From Muribaculaceae bacterium (GTDB lineage Bacteria; Bacteroidota; Bacteroidia; Bacteroidales; Muribaculaceae), in the NCBI GenBank assembly GCA_029055345.1, contig JAIDDJ010000038.1:29786-93785 (forward strand): a stretch of 64,000 nt of DNA, read 5' to 3'. Below, in pieces: positions 7,557 to 19,900 of the stretch. The first letter of the stretch is position 1, and the number at the start of each line of letters is the position of its first letter. Under the pieces are notes generated by a model, which saw only the letters and a program-made list of their open reading frames with translations, did not search any database and was not told where the DNA came from. The position numbers and the translations under genes were made by a program.

Positions 7557-10500
7557 ATGAATCATTTAACATCAAACATTTTTAAGCGATGGCTTGCTAT
7601 GCTTTCGCTTATTGTCGGCATCTCGCTTGGAGCGAATGCCGCGAGCGTCAATATTGACGGATTGTACTACGAACTGAATTCTCCCAAAACCGGAGAAGCG
7701 ACCTTAACTTATCAAAATACTACCACAAGCAACTATTCTTCACTTCCTGTATCAGTGGTAGTTCCAGAGAGAGTAACATACAACAATATGGGGTACGCTG
7801 TCACCACCATTGGTAAGTCTGCCTTTTCGGGTTGCAGTAAGTTGGAGAGTATTTCGATTCCTGGGAGTATAACCAAATTAGGAGTATTCTATCAAAGTGA
7901 CAGCAATCCTAATTCTTCCTCATCAGATTATGAGTCAGTTTTTAAGGACTGTACATCACTAAAAAGAGTACGTTTTGAAGATGGGTGCTCATTTATTGAC
8001 TTAGGCTTAACCTATTATAAAAAGTACAGTACGACTATAGCCGGGGTGAATATCTACGGAAGAGGACTTTTTGCCGATTGCCCTCTCGAAGAAATATATA
8101 TTGGGCGAAATATTCGATATAACGGTGGATGGAATGGACAACAGTTTGTAACAACTACGTCTCCTGACAGTTATTATGGTTACTCAGCCTTTTTCAATCA
8201 GACCAAATTGGAGAAGGTTACTATTGGACCTGAGGTAACAGCGTTGCCGGATTATCTATTCTATAAATGTCCGGTAATTAAGGATGTTAGCTTTGGAGAA
8301 TCAATAACATCGGTTAGTAGCCATGCATTTGATGGATGCACTTCTTTGACTTCTGCAATGCTGCCTAATTCTGTTACCAACATTGGTTCATATTCTTTTA
8401 AGAATTGTACCTCTATTCAGTCAGTATCGTTAGGACATGCAGTAAACATTGGTGAATATGCGTTTTATAATAATAGTAGCCTGAAGAATCTGACAATGTC
8501 ACCAGATCTTCAAACTGTAGGAGATTATGGATTTTATGGTACAACTAATTTAGAAGACATCTCTCTACCTCCTACACTAATTTCTATTGGGAATTATACA
8601 TTTTCTTATTCCGGGATTAATGATATCATCATTCCTTCCTCCGTCAATGAAATTGGCAATAATGCATTTCAATATTCCAAACTTCAATCGGCTAGATTTG
8701 GAGATGGATGGTCGTCAATTGGAAGTGCATGTTTTGCTAACAGTAGCCTTCAAAATGTTGTAATTGGAGATAAATTAATTAAGATTTCCTCAAATTGTTT
8801 TGAAGGGTGTACAAATTTAAAAGATATCCATATCGGCTCAAATGTCACCACTATTGATAAGTCTGCTTTCTCGGGTTGCAGTAAGTTGGAGAGCATTTCG
8901 ATTCCTGCGGGTGTAACCCAATTAGGAGTATTCTATCATAGTGACAGCAATCCTAATTCTTCCTCATCAGATTATGAGTCAGTTTTTAAGGACTGTACAT
9001 CACTAAAAAGAGTACGTTTTGAAGATGGGTGCTCATTTATTGACTTAGGCTTAACCTATTATAAAAAGTACAGTACGACTATAGCCGGGGTGAATATCTA
9101 CGGAAGAGGACTTTTTGCCGATTGCCCTCTCGAAGAAATATATATTGGGCGGAATATTCGATATAACGGTGGATGGAATGGACAACAGTTTGTAACAACT
9201 ACGTCTCCTGACAGTTATTATGGTTATTCAGCCTTTTTCAATCAGACCAAATTGGAGAAGGTTACTATTGGGCCTGAGGTAACAGCATTGCCGGATTATC
9301 TATTCTATAAATGTCCCGATATCAAGGATATAATTGATCTTGCCACAACTCCCAATTCAGTAGGTTCAAATGTATTTCATTCATATTCTTCAACCTTATA
9401 TTATCCCTTGGAATCTGAATCTAAGTACGCAGCTGCTGACGTATGGAAGCTTTTCGATAATAAGTATGGTATGTATTCCGAGGGAAATATGCTTTTCATT
9501 CCGACTGCTGCTTCCGAGGCGATGGTAACACTGTATCCCGGCTCAAGCCCGGAGACATTGGCTGTGCCTGCTACGATCAATAGTAACGGAACTCAACTGA
9601 CTGTCACCAAGGTGATGGATAAGGCATTTGAGGCATGCCCCGACTTGACTTTGGTTCAACTTCCGGCAACTTTGACAGAGATTGGAGAAGAAGCATTTGC
9701 ACGAAATATAAAGCTATCGTCAATAACATTCAACGGTCAGAAGGTTATTGGTAAAGGAGCATTTGCCGATTGTCCATCCATTACATCACTTACGCTACCG
9801 AATTCACTTGAAACAATTGCTGACAGAGCTTTCAAGAACAATACCGGCATCACATCAGTATCGTTTGGTACAGGACTTAAAAATATAGAAAACGAGGCTT
9901 TTTATGGTTGTTCGGCACTTACAGCTGCCAGAATGCCTGAAATGCTTGATACGATCAAGCCATCAGCCTTTGAGAACTGCGTCAAGCTCACTTACGTATC
10001 TTTAGGCTCGAACTTGAAATGCCTCGGAAATCGTGCATTTTTCAACAATAAGGTACTTACAGAGATAGAAATTCCCGGAACAACTACTTCAATAGGTAGT
10101 CAGGCTTTTGAAAATTGTACGAACCTTTCACTTGCCACACTAAACAACGGTATTGAAACCATTGGGGGCAACTGTTTCAAGAGTTGCGAATCTTTGATTA
10201 CGATTTCTATTCCCGGCACAGTGAACAGTATCGGAGATAACAGTTTTGATGGCTGTACATCACTTTCCACACTTACATTCGCAGCCGGGGAAGAGGAGTT
10301 GTATATACCTTATTTCACCCATTCTCCGCTGAAGACATTAAGAATAGGCAGAAATCTGAAATATGCTTTCGGTGAGGATGCATCTCCCTTCAAGGATAAA
10401 GCCAGTCTTACAAGGGTTTCATTCACCGGTAATTTTGTGACTAATCTTTATAACAACCTATTAGATGGTTGTACGGGTATCGCAAGCATTTCTTTGCCTA

Positions 10501-13500
10501 ATACATTGGAGTCAATTAACGGCTACGCATTCCGCAACTGTACAAAGCTTTCTGAAATTGTAGTGCCCGAGGGTGTTACAACAGTGGGAGAACACTGTTT
10601 TGAGAATTGCACATCGTTGACTTCAGTGTCTTTGCCGACTACACTCAAAATATTGGAAAACCACCTTTTCAATAACTGCAACAAACTTGAGAGCTTTGTT
10701 TTCCAGCCGACTATGGAAACAGTAAAGGAACATTGCTTTGACCAATGTCTGAGTCTGAGGAATCTAAGATTTGAGGATGGCACAAGCCCAATAACTCTTT
10801 CTACGGTCGTATCAATGTTTGGTGATACTCCACTTGAGGAGATGTACGTGGGACGAAATATTGACTACAAATTGCCGGATAAAGTTAAGGAAGTTCCATT
10901 CTTCAATAGGTCTTCTCTCACTAATGTCACCATCAGTAACGAGGGAGGGGTGACGTATCTCAGACCCTACTTCATATTTGGAGCTTCCACGCTTCCGAGA
11001 ATTGATGTGCCAGATAATGTGCTGGAAATCGGCAAGTACGCTTTTGCCGAGTGTAGTTCGCTTGAAGAAGCGGTGTTGTCGAAGAATCTTTCTATCATTG
11101 ATGAAGGACTCTTTGATCAGGATATAGCATTGAAATCATTGATTATTCCTGCAGCTGTAAATAATGTGAATAAATTTGCCCTGCGCGCTTGTGGTGCACT
11201 TAAGGACTTGCGGTTTGAGGATTCTGCAAACCCGCTGACTGCTGCCATTGCCCGCAGTAACACCGGTATGTGTGGTGATACGCACTTGGAGAATCTGTAT
11301 ATAGGACGAAACATTCGTTATGACTCTGATAGCAATTCCGGTAACTCACCATTTTATAGCCTTTCAACATTAAAAAATGTGACATTCTCTACCGCCGGAG
11401 TCGTGACGGAATGTAACGACTACCTTCTTTCAGGCTGTTCAGCTGTGGAGAATCTAACGCTGCCAGAAAGCCTTGCGACATTAGGAAATTATACATTCTC
11501 CGATATGACATCACTTCAATATTGCCGAATGTTTGACAATGTCGAAAGTGTGGGTGAATACGGATTCGCAGGCGATGAAAATCTTACGGATTTGACATTC
11601 TCAAAGAAAGTCAAGACACTTCGCAATAATCTTTTTATGAACTGCGCATCGCTACCGATATTCACAGTTCATCCTGCAGTAACCTCAATCGAGGATAATG
11701 CGTTTATGAATTGTAGCTCATTGGCAACCCTATCCTTTACTGACAGTAGCGATTTACTAAATATTGGACGTAGAAATGAAAACGGGAGCTATGCAGCTAT
11801 GTTCTCCGATAGTCCGATAGAGTCATTATATCTCTCTCGTTGGCTTATCTATAACATTGACGAAGAGTCATATGCACCATTCTACAATCGTTCAACCCTA
11901 ACGGACCTTAGATTCGGAGAGACGCTCGGCGATATAGGCAAATTCTTATTTGAAAAATGTTCTTCAATAGCAACTGTCAATATTCCCGGCGTGGAATCGA
12001 TAGGCGAAAAGGCATTCTACGATTGCACTGCACTATCAGGCTTAACATTCAATTCGGGTACTAAATCTTTGGGTGAGCAGACATTTGCAAACTGTACGGC
12101 TCTCAAAAACGTCGTCCTTCCGCCGACAGTGGTATCGGTGTCAGACGGATGCTTTATGAACGATAATGAGCTTGCCACACTTGATCTTGGTAATTCGCTT
12201 GAAATTATCGGTCCGAGTGCTTTCTCAGGTTGCGCATCACTCTCTGAATTGAATTTCCCCAAGACTCTTTATGGACTTGGTGTGGAATCGTTCAAAGGAT
12301 GTAAGAACTTATCATACGTGACGATACCCGACGGTTGTCGTCTCAGTTCAATAGGTGCACGCGCATTCCAGAATTGTGCCGGAATTGAATGGGTTTCGCT
12401 CAGCGACAAGATAACTTCACTTGGTGCCAATTCGTTTGATGGATGTAGCTCTATCCGTTATATAAAATCATTCAATATTGTCCCACCGGTTGGTCTGCCG
12501 AATTTCAGTGAAAATGTGATTGAGAACAGTACTGTCTTTGTCCCGGCGGAGTCTTTGGATGATTATAAGGATGCCGACTTATGGTGGGAATTCTTTAATA
12601 TTCGTCCGATAGGCGACGGAGTTTTTGTCACCTATCTAAATCTTGACAAGACTGAAGTCTCCATGAAGGCATCTGAAACGTTGCAACTTGTGGCTGATGC
12701 AGGGCCTTCAACTGCTACTGACACATCCGTGGGATTTTCTTCTGATAACTTAGATATAGCAACTGTTGACAGCGATGGTGTAATCACGGCTGTTGCTGTT
12801 GGTGAGGCTAACATTAAGGCATTCGCTAAAGATGGCTCCGGATTCTATAAGATATGTAAGATAACAGTGGTACCGACCTTGATGGGAAGCATAGAACTGG
12901 ATAATTCAAGCCTGACATTGCGAGCCAATCGAGAGGCGACCCTCACAGCTCAAATATTCCCTGTGACCACAACTAACAAAGAGATTATCTGGTCTTCATC
13001 CAATAGCTCTGTCGCAATTGTTGATAGCGAAGGGAACATTGTAACAAAATACAAAGGTAATGCAACCATAAAGGCCACCGCTGCAGATGGATCGGGGGTT
13101 ATGGCTTCTTGTGAACTCACGGTGCTTCCTCCTTTAACCGGAGATTCAAATGACAATGACGCTGTAACCATAACTGACGCTGTGAATACTGCCAATTATG
13201 CAGTAGGTAACGAGGTAGAGAACTTCTGTTTCGAGGCAGCTGATGTAAATGGTGATAACCGGGTTACTGTCGCAGATGCTTCTGCCACCATCGGTATTAT
13301 TCTCGAGCAAGAAACAGTATCAGCTTCGCAAGCAATGGCTCGAACCATAATGCAAGAACAAATTATTGAAAGGGATATTCTTTCAATAGATGATTATGAG
13401 GCGCAAACAGGAGAGACATTAACCTTATCAGTAGCTTTAGACAATAGCTTTGACTATGTTGCGCTGCAGGCCGACATAAAAGTTCCGGAAGGATTGTCGC

Positions 13501-13982
13501 TCGTTGACGTAAAGATCGGCGAACGAGCTTCAGCAAATCATTCTCTTATTACTCGCCGTATGGATGACCGCTCTATGAGAATCGTATTATTTGATATGGC
13601 AAACAATGTCTTTGAATCTAATAATGAAGATTTATTGGAGTTGGTTGTAAAAGTCAATGCTGTTTCGAATGAAGACATTGAACTTTTCAATATTCTGGCT
13701 TCTGACGCTCAGGCAAATGAATATGCCTTGACATCTATGGGTGGTCACAATACTTCAATTTCCGGGAATGATACCTTATCATTTGGAAAAATCCGCATTG
13801 AGACTACATCGAATAGCGTCAATATTCTCAATGCAGAAGGGTGTGAAGTTGCTATCTTCGCTGCTGACGGGACAATGCTCTCTCGCTTTAAAGCTCTTTC
13901 TGACGTAGAAAGTCGCCAAGTAGTAGCCGGTATTTACTTGGTAGTAGCCGGTAATACGATTGAAAAAGTGATTGTTAAATAA
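7557..13982 (+). CDS. BspA-like leucine-rich-repeat surface protein with Ig-like, dockerin-like and T9SS tail regions
   Basis: A 2141-residue secreted protein, probably an adhesin. A signal peptide (about 1-28, ending GANA) is followed by some 1650 residues of Treponema/BspA-type leucine-rich repeats (repeating pattern such as AFxxCxxLxxIxIPxxVxxIG). Two Ig-like Big_2 domains follow (about 1690-1860). Next is a dockerin-like pair of calcium loops (DSNDNDAVTITD and DVNGDNRVTVAD), then a cohesin-like beta domain (ETLTLSVALDNSFDYVALQAD). The last ~60 residues resemble a type A T9SS sorting domain ending GIYLVVAGNTIEKVIVK, so export through T9SS is inferred. A 473-bp segment is duplicated within the repeats. 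The Big_2-repeat gene follows after 17 bp. Confidence 0.88.
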   Translation: MNHLTSNIFKRWLAMLSLIVGISLGANAASVNIDGLYYELNSPKTGEATLTYQNTTTSNYSSLPVSVVVPERVTYNNMGYAVTTIGKSAFSGCSKLESISIPGSITKLGVFYQSDSNPNSSSSDYESVFKDCTSLKRVRFEDGCSFIDLGLTYYKKYSTTIAGVNIYGRGLFADCPLEEIYIGRNIRYNGGWNGQQFVTTTSPDSYYGYSAFFNQTKLEKVTIGPEVTALPDYLFYKCPVIKDVSFGESITSVSSHAFDGCTSLTSAMLPNSVTNIGSYSFKNCTSIQSVSLGHAVNIGEYAFYNNSSLKNLTMSPDLQTVGDYGFYGTTNLEDISLPPTLISIGNYTFSYSGINDIIIPSSVNEIGNNAFQYSKLQSARFGDGWSSIGSACFANSSLQNVVIGDKLIKISSNCFEGCTNLKDIHIGSNVTTIDKSAFSGCSKLESISIPAGVTQLGVFYHSDSNPNSSSSDYESVFKDCTSLKRVRFEDGCSFIDLGLTYYKKYSTTIAGVNIYGRGLFADCPLEEIYIGRNIRYNGGWNGQQFVTTTSPDSYYGYSAFFNQTKLEKVTIGPEVTALPDYLFYKCPDIKDIIDLATTPNSVGSNVFHSYSSTLYYPLESESKYAAADVWKLFDNKYGMYSEGNMLFIPTAASEAMVTLYPGSSPETLAVPATINSNGTQLTVTKVMDKAFEACPDLTLVQLPATLTEIGEEAFARNIKLSSITFNGQKVIGKGAFADCPSITSLTLPNSLETIADRAFKNNTGITSVSFGTGLKNIENEAFYGCSALTAARMPEMLDTIKPSAFENCVKLTYVSLGSNLKCLGNRAFFNNKVLTEIEIPGTTTSIGSQAFENCTNLSLATLNNGIETIGGNCFKSCESLITISIPGTVNSIGDNSFDGCTSLSTLTFAAGEEELYIPYFTHSPLKTLRIGRNLKYAFGEDASPFKDKASLTRVSFTGNFVTNLYNNLLDGCTGIASISLPNTLESINGYAFRNCTKLSEIVVPEGVTTVGEHCFENCTSLTSVSLPTTLKILENHLFNNCNKLESFVFQPTMETVKEHCFDQCLSLRNLRFEDGTSPITLSTVVSMFGDTPLEEMYVGRNIDYKLPDKVKEVPFFNRSSLTNVTISNEGGVTYLRPYFIFGASTLPRIDVPDNVLEIGKYAFAECSSLEEAVLSKNLSIIDEGLFDQDIALKSLIIPAAVNNVNKFALRACGALKDLRFEDSANPLTAAIARSNTGMCGDTHLENLYIGRNIRYDSDSNSGNSPFYSLSTLKNVTFSTAGVVTECNDYLLSGCSAVENLTLPESLATLGNYTFSDMTSLQYCRMFDNVESVGEYGFAGDENLTDLTFSKKVKTLRNNLFMNCASLPIFTVHPAVTSIEDNAFMNCSSLATLSFTDSSDLLNIGRRNENGSYAAMFSDSPIESLYLSRWLIYNIDEESYAPFYNRSTLTDLRFGETLGDIGKFLFEKCSSIATVNIPGVESIGEKAFYDCTALSGLTFNSGTKSLGEQTFANCTALKNVVLPPTVVSVSDGCFMNDNELATLDLGNSLEIIGPSAFSGCASLSELNFPKTLYGLGVESFKGCKNLSYVTIPDGCRLSSIGARAFQNCAGIEWVSLSDKITSLGANSFDGCSSIRYIKSFNIVPPVGLPNFSENVIENSTVFVPAESLDDYKDADLWWEFFNIRPIGDGVFVTYLNLDKTEVSMKASETLQLVADAGPSTATDTSVGFSSDNLDIATVDSDGVITAVAVGEANIKAFAKDGSGFYKICKITVVPTLMGSIELDNSSLTLRANREATLTAQIFPVTTTNKEIIWSSSNSSVAIVDSEGNIVTKYKGNATIKATAADGSGVMASCELTVLPPLTGDSNDNDAVTITDAVNTANYAVGNEVENFCFEAADVNGDNRVTVADASATIGIILEQETVSASQAMARTIMQEQIIERDILSIDDYEAQTGETLTLSVALDNSFDYVALQADIKVPEGLSLVDVKIGERASANHSLITRRMDDRSMRIVLFDMANNVFESNNEDLLELVVKVNAVSNEDIELFNILASDAQANEYALTSMGGHNTSISGNDTLSFGKIRIETTSNSVNILNAEGCEVAIFAADGTMLSRFKALSDVESRQVVAGIYLVVAGNTIEKVIVK
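7800..8272 (+). repeat. Intragenic direct repeat, copy 1
   Basis: This segment recurs at 8844-9316 with about 16 differences in 473 bases by eye, offset 1044 bases, in the same frame of the BspA-like gene. The differences cluster at the ends; the middle is nearly identical, pointing to a recent duplication or gene conversion. Confidence 0.9.
8844..9316 (+). repeat. Intragenic direct repeat, copy 2
   Basis: Second copy of the segment at 7800-8272. The sequences diverge sharply right after ATGTCC at the 3' end in both copies (8272 and 9316). Confidence 0.9.
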
Positions 13983-13999
13983 GACTTAGAAGCAAGACT

Positions 14000-16900
14000 A
14001 TGAAGCAATCATTCTTATATCGAACAATTATGTTGCTGGCGTTGCTCTTCGGAGCAATGTCGGCGGCATCGGCTGCTGACCGCTTTTATGTTGAGGGGGC
14101 CAATATCGAGCCGGGTGAAACCAAGACTCTTTCTTTTAATCTCGATAATGACCAGACTTTTTATGGTTTTCAGGCAGACATTACGTTGCCTGAAGGATTG
14201 GAAATCATCACTAATACATCGGGCAAAGCAGATGTTACTTTATCCTCTCGATGCGATGGAAGTTACACGACTGTTAGCAATATCCTTGCATCGGGAGCAG
14301 TGCGCCTTGGCGCATTTTCTACTTCTCACACAGCAATAAGCGGAAATAGCGCTGCTTTACTATACCTGAAAGTAAAAGCTGCTGATGATTTTGTTGGCGG
14401 TACACTTTCTATCTCCAATATTTTGTTTGTGGGAGCTAATGATCGTGATGTGGAATTTCCTGACTATTCAATAGTTTTGGGTAGCCGGCATTCCAACAAG
14501 CTCTATATTCCTGATTTCAAAATTGCAGTCAATGAAACCAAGACAATAGGGTTAGTCCTTGACAACGAAACATCATTCACAGCATTCCAAACGGATGTTT
14601 ATCTACCTGAGGGGCTTTCAATTGTGGCAAATACTGTTGCCGTTACGAACCGAGCTTCAGGACACTCTGTCTCAGCAAAGAGTTTTAGTGACGGGCGTAC
14701 GCGTATCACTTGTTTTAATCCGAACAATGTGAATTTTTCAGGTAATACCGGGGCCTTAGTCGAGTTTTACATAACAGCGAATAAAGATGTTGCTGAAACC
14801 TGTAGTATCGAATTGAGAAACAATATATTCTCCACGACCACCGGGAGTGAATTTGTGCTGGATAATACTACAACGAATGTAACCACAGAGCGAGCTTTGG
14901 TTCAAAGTATTACCCTTGACAGCTCTACCCTTAGTTTAATTGTGGGTGATACTTGGCAACTTAATGCTGATGTGCAGCCCATCTTCGCTTCGACCAGGGA
15001 ATTGGAATGGACGAGCTCCAATCCAGATATTGCTATAGTATCCTCAAACGGCGTTATTACTGCCATAGGGATTGGAACTGCAACTATTACCGCTGAGGCA
15101 GTAGATGGATCAGCTGTAAAAGCTGAATGCATGATATCTGTAAGCGGAGTGCCGATCAGTTCCATTGTTCTGAATAGACCAAGTGCAAGCCTTAAAGTTA
15201 CTGAATCTATAACTCTTACAGCAACTGTCACTCCGGCTAATGCTTCGGACAAGTCTGTAATATGGTCAAGCAATAATAACGAAATCGCGACTGTCGATGA
15301 GAACGGAGTCGTAACTGCACATAGCATTGGTGAAACAGTTATTTCAGCCACATCGGTTTCTAATCCGGAAATTAGTGCTGAGTGTCGCATCACTGTGGTG
15401 CCTACACCGGTTTCTGAAATTATTCTTAACCAGACATCGGTTGCTATTCAAGCGGGTGCTACTTTTGAATTTAAAGCCACTATAATACCTGAGACGGCAA
15501 CTAACAAGGATATAAGTTGGTCTTCAGTCAATTCAGAAGTCGCATCTATTGATGCGACCGGTGTTGTAACCGCGCATGCTCTCGGCACAACTACAATTAT
15601 TGTGTTGGCCGAGGATGGAAGTGGAATTTCAGCATCGGCCACCGTGAATGTTATACCTACTCCGGCAGAAGGTATAGATATTCAGACACCAACCTCTACC
15701 GAATTTAAAGTTGGTGAATCAATTGCCTTAACAGCTGTTGTATCACCGGATGACGCTTCTGATAAATCTATAGTATGGGCAAGTGACAATAATGACATAG
15801 CTACAGTCGGAACAACTGGTATTGTTACCGCTGTTAATGTTGGAACAGTTAATATTAAAGCCACCAACAGTGCCGGGATAAGTGATGAAATTACCCTTAC
15901 TGTAATTCCTACTCTTGCTGAATCTATCAGTGTGTTGCCCTCACAGTTGACTCTCAAAGTCAATGAATCCTTTTCAATGACGGTGAATATAACTCCGGCG
16001 ACCACAACTGATAAAGGAGTATCGTTTGTTAGTTCAGATGTAGAGGTTGCTATTGTAGATGAGCAAGGAAACGTAACTGCTTTAGCTTTGGGTGAAACAG
16101 TGATTACAGCTCGTACAAATGATGGTTCAAATATATCAGCATCTTGTAACGTGACTGTAATTCCAACCCCTGTAGAAAAAGTGACTATCAATTACGAGGG
16201 TCCAACATCTTTGCAAGTAGGACAGACTGCACAACTTGCTGCTGAAGTTTCACCTGAAGGTGCTTCTGACAAGTCAATTGTTTGGGAAGTACAAAACTCT
16301 AATGTAATAAATGTTTCGACTAACGGCCTCGTTACTGCTCTTGGATTAGGAGAGGCATGGGTTAGAGCTACAAATTCGGCATCTGGTATTTCGGATTATA
16401 TTATTTTCACTGTGATACCGACTCCGGTTTCATCAATTAACCTTAATGCTTCCTCGGCTTCATTAAAGGCAGGTGAAACATTCACCTTATCTGCTACCGT
16501 TGATCCGAATGATGCAACCGACAAATCTATAATGTGGGCATCCTCAAACACATCAGTCGCTACTGTAAGCGATAATGGTGTTGTTAAAGGTGTTTCAATC
16601 GGGCATGCTGAAATTACCGCATCTGCGATTGATGGCTCAGGTGTTTCAGCTGTTTGTCAGGTAGAGGTCATTCCCACGCCGACAGAAAGCATAAAGATTG
16701 ATCAGGTAGGTCCGATTCAGATGAAAGCCGGCGAAACCTATCAACTGACTGCAACCGTCATGCCAGAAACTGCTACAGACAAAACTGTTACTTGGAGCAG
16801 CGATGCTCCGGAAAGTGTAACCGTTGATGAGAACGGATTATTACATGCTCATGCAGTCGGAGAGCTACATATTACGGCAACAAATTCAGCAGGCCAATCA

Positions 16901-19900
16901 GATAGAATAGTAGTTGTAGTTAATCCGACTTTGGCACAGGCAATTAAACTTAATCGTTCAACAGCTGCCCTTAAAGTCGGAGGGACAATTCAGTTATCTG
17001 TTATTTTTACACCCGAAACCACTACAAATAAAAATGTTATCTGGAAGTCCTCTAATTCCTCAGTCGCATCTGTATCAGACCAAGGATTAGTTACAGCTCA
17101 TACATTGGGAGAGTGTGTCGTGACAGCAACAGCTTTAGATGGGTCAGATATATCTACTATCTGTAATGTTGCTGTCGGAGAAACTGCGGCAGAAGGAATT
17201 TCAATCACACCTGTTGGCCCGGTAACAATTTCGGTTGGTGAATTTTTGCAATTATCAGCCGAGGTTACACCATCAACAACGACTGATAAATCTGTGAGCT
17301 GGCAAACTGTTGGTACATATTCAGATTGTATATCCGTTGACGAGACAGGACTTGTAACGGCTATAAAAAGTACAATGGGGAATTATGCAAGCGTATGTGC
17401 AACAAATTCAGCAGGTCAATCGGCTTATATAGATATCATTGTACCAGTCCTATATGTTTCATCAATAGAGCCTGGTGAAAATAAGATTTCTTTGATGCCT
17501 GGACAAGTTAAGGAGATTCCGATATCAATATATCCCGATAATGCTACATTTAAAGATTGGAGTGTCGAGAGTACTAATCCGAATGTTGCTTCAGTTGCCA
17601 AATCGTATGATGCCAAAGACGTGTATGTTACGGCATTGTCTGTTGGAGAAACTACTATAATTATTTCAACGAAAGATGGTTCAGGAGTCTCGGCTTTTAT
17701 TTCAGTTTCGGTATTCCCAATCACTGCAACGGGTATCGAAATTGCAACTCCGGAGACTACTCAACTAAAAGCCGGCCAAACTTTAAGACTTTCGGCTACT
17801 GTAACTCCGGATGATGCGACCGACAAATCTGTAATATGGCTTTCCGAAAATTCCGAAATAGCAACTGTAGACCCCTATGGCGTGGTTACAGCAGTAGGTA
17901 TAGGAGAAGTTAACATAACTGCAACGAACAGCAGCGGACAAACAGCTTCCATAATGGTTACTGTAGTTCCGACACTTGCTGAATCTTTGATAATCACCAA
18001 TACCGGAGTGAATATGCATATTGGTGAGGAGTACCAATTTGCAGCATGGATTGAACCGTCCACTACAACCAATAAAAATCTGAAATGGACTTCGTCCAAT
18101 CCAAATATCGTTAAGATTGACAATAACGGAAAAGCAACTGCCATTGAACTGGGAGAAGCTGTTATAGAAGTAGCTACGACCGATGGATCGAACTTAACCG
18201 CAACGTGCCCGGTGTGGGTAAATCCGGTGTCTGTGGAGCAGGTTATTATTGATTATGATGGGACGACAACACTCAAAGTAGGCGACCAGATTCAACTTAA
18301 CGCTTCGATTCTTCCGGAAAACGCTACAGACAAAAGAATTGAATGGTTTTCGCAAACAAGTGCGCTAACTGTAGATCAGAATGGTTTAGTAACGGCTGTC
18401 GGTCTGGTCGAGCAATCCTGGATCGGAGCATTCAGTCCCGCATCACCTTATGGAGATAATCCTCCAACTGACTATAAATTTGACATAATCAATTTCAGTG
18501 TAGTTAAAACTTTGGCGGAACGAATTGAGATTCTCAAAGACAATGATATGATGTATGCCGGTGATACAAAACAACTCACTGCAGTAGTTTATCCTGAATC
18601 GGCAACAAATAAAACTGTAACATGGGAATCAAGCAATTCTTCAGTAGTAACTATTGATGTAAATGGTTTGTTGACAGCTCATCAGACAGGATATTCTGAT
18701 ATCAAGGCTTTGGCAAATGATGGCAGTGGAGTTTTTGCAACAACCCGTATTTATGTCGCTGTTACCCCCGTAGAATCAATAACAATTTCGACCAATGGTT
18801 CAACTGAGCTAAAGGACGGCGAGACCGTACAACTGACGGCAACAGTCTCACCGGAAACCGCAACTGATAAATCTGTCACTTGGGAAAGTAGCAACTCGAA
18901 GGTTGCCACAGTTTCTAATGATGGATTAGTTACGGCACACTCAACCATTGGAAGTGTGCGTATCACGGCTAAAGCAAACAATGGCATCTCAGGTTTTATT
19001 GATATTACAGTAATCGAAACGCCTGTAGAATATGTGTCATTAACTTCTTCCAAAGAGACATGTTCTGTAGGAGAGATAATTGACATTAATGTAGAATTCT
19101 TCCCGGCAAATGCTACCTTCAAGGAAGTCACTTGGTCTGTTGAAAATCCTGATATTCTTAGGATTCAGGATTATGACAATCATGTTCTTGTTGCAGAGGC
19201 ATTATCGCCCGGAGAAACCTATGTCTCCGCAAAGACTAATAACGGTGTAATGGGATCAATAGGCATTAACGTTTTGCCAATACTTGTAGAGTCAATATCA
19301 CTCAATAAAAATGTGGTGACCCTCAATGTAGGAGAGACTTTTAAGCTTGTTGCTACAGTACATCCTGATAATGCCACCGATAAACGGTTAAAATGGGTTT
19401 GCCCATCAGATATTGCCTCAATTGATGATAACGGACTCATTACAGCATTAAAGCCGGGCGTAATTGACATTATAGTATATAGTATGGATGGCTCCGGAGC
19501 AAGTAATTATTGTAATTTAACTGTTTATCAGCCTGTAACGTCAATATCTCTTTCAGAACATAATATTTCGTTACCGCCCCAATCAGAGTTCCAGCTTAGC
19601 GCTGCAATTGAACCTATTGACGCATCCAATAAGAGTGTTTATTGGGGAAGCTCAAATGAGGAGGTTGCAATGGTTAATGCGAATGGTGTGATTATCACTA
19701 AGTCAGAAGGAGAAACAATAATTAGTGTTAGCACTTTGGACGGCTCAAATCTCACGGATGAATGTAATGTTACCGTTAAAAAAGATGGCAATGGTATAGA
19801 AACAGTTACTCTGGATAATTTAGAAATTAAAATTATCAATAATAAACTTACGGTTAAAGGAATATCAAGTGAAACCGCAGTTCGTTTATATGATGTAAAT

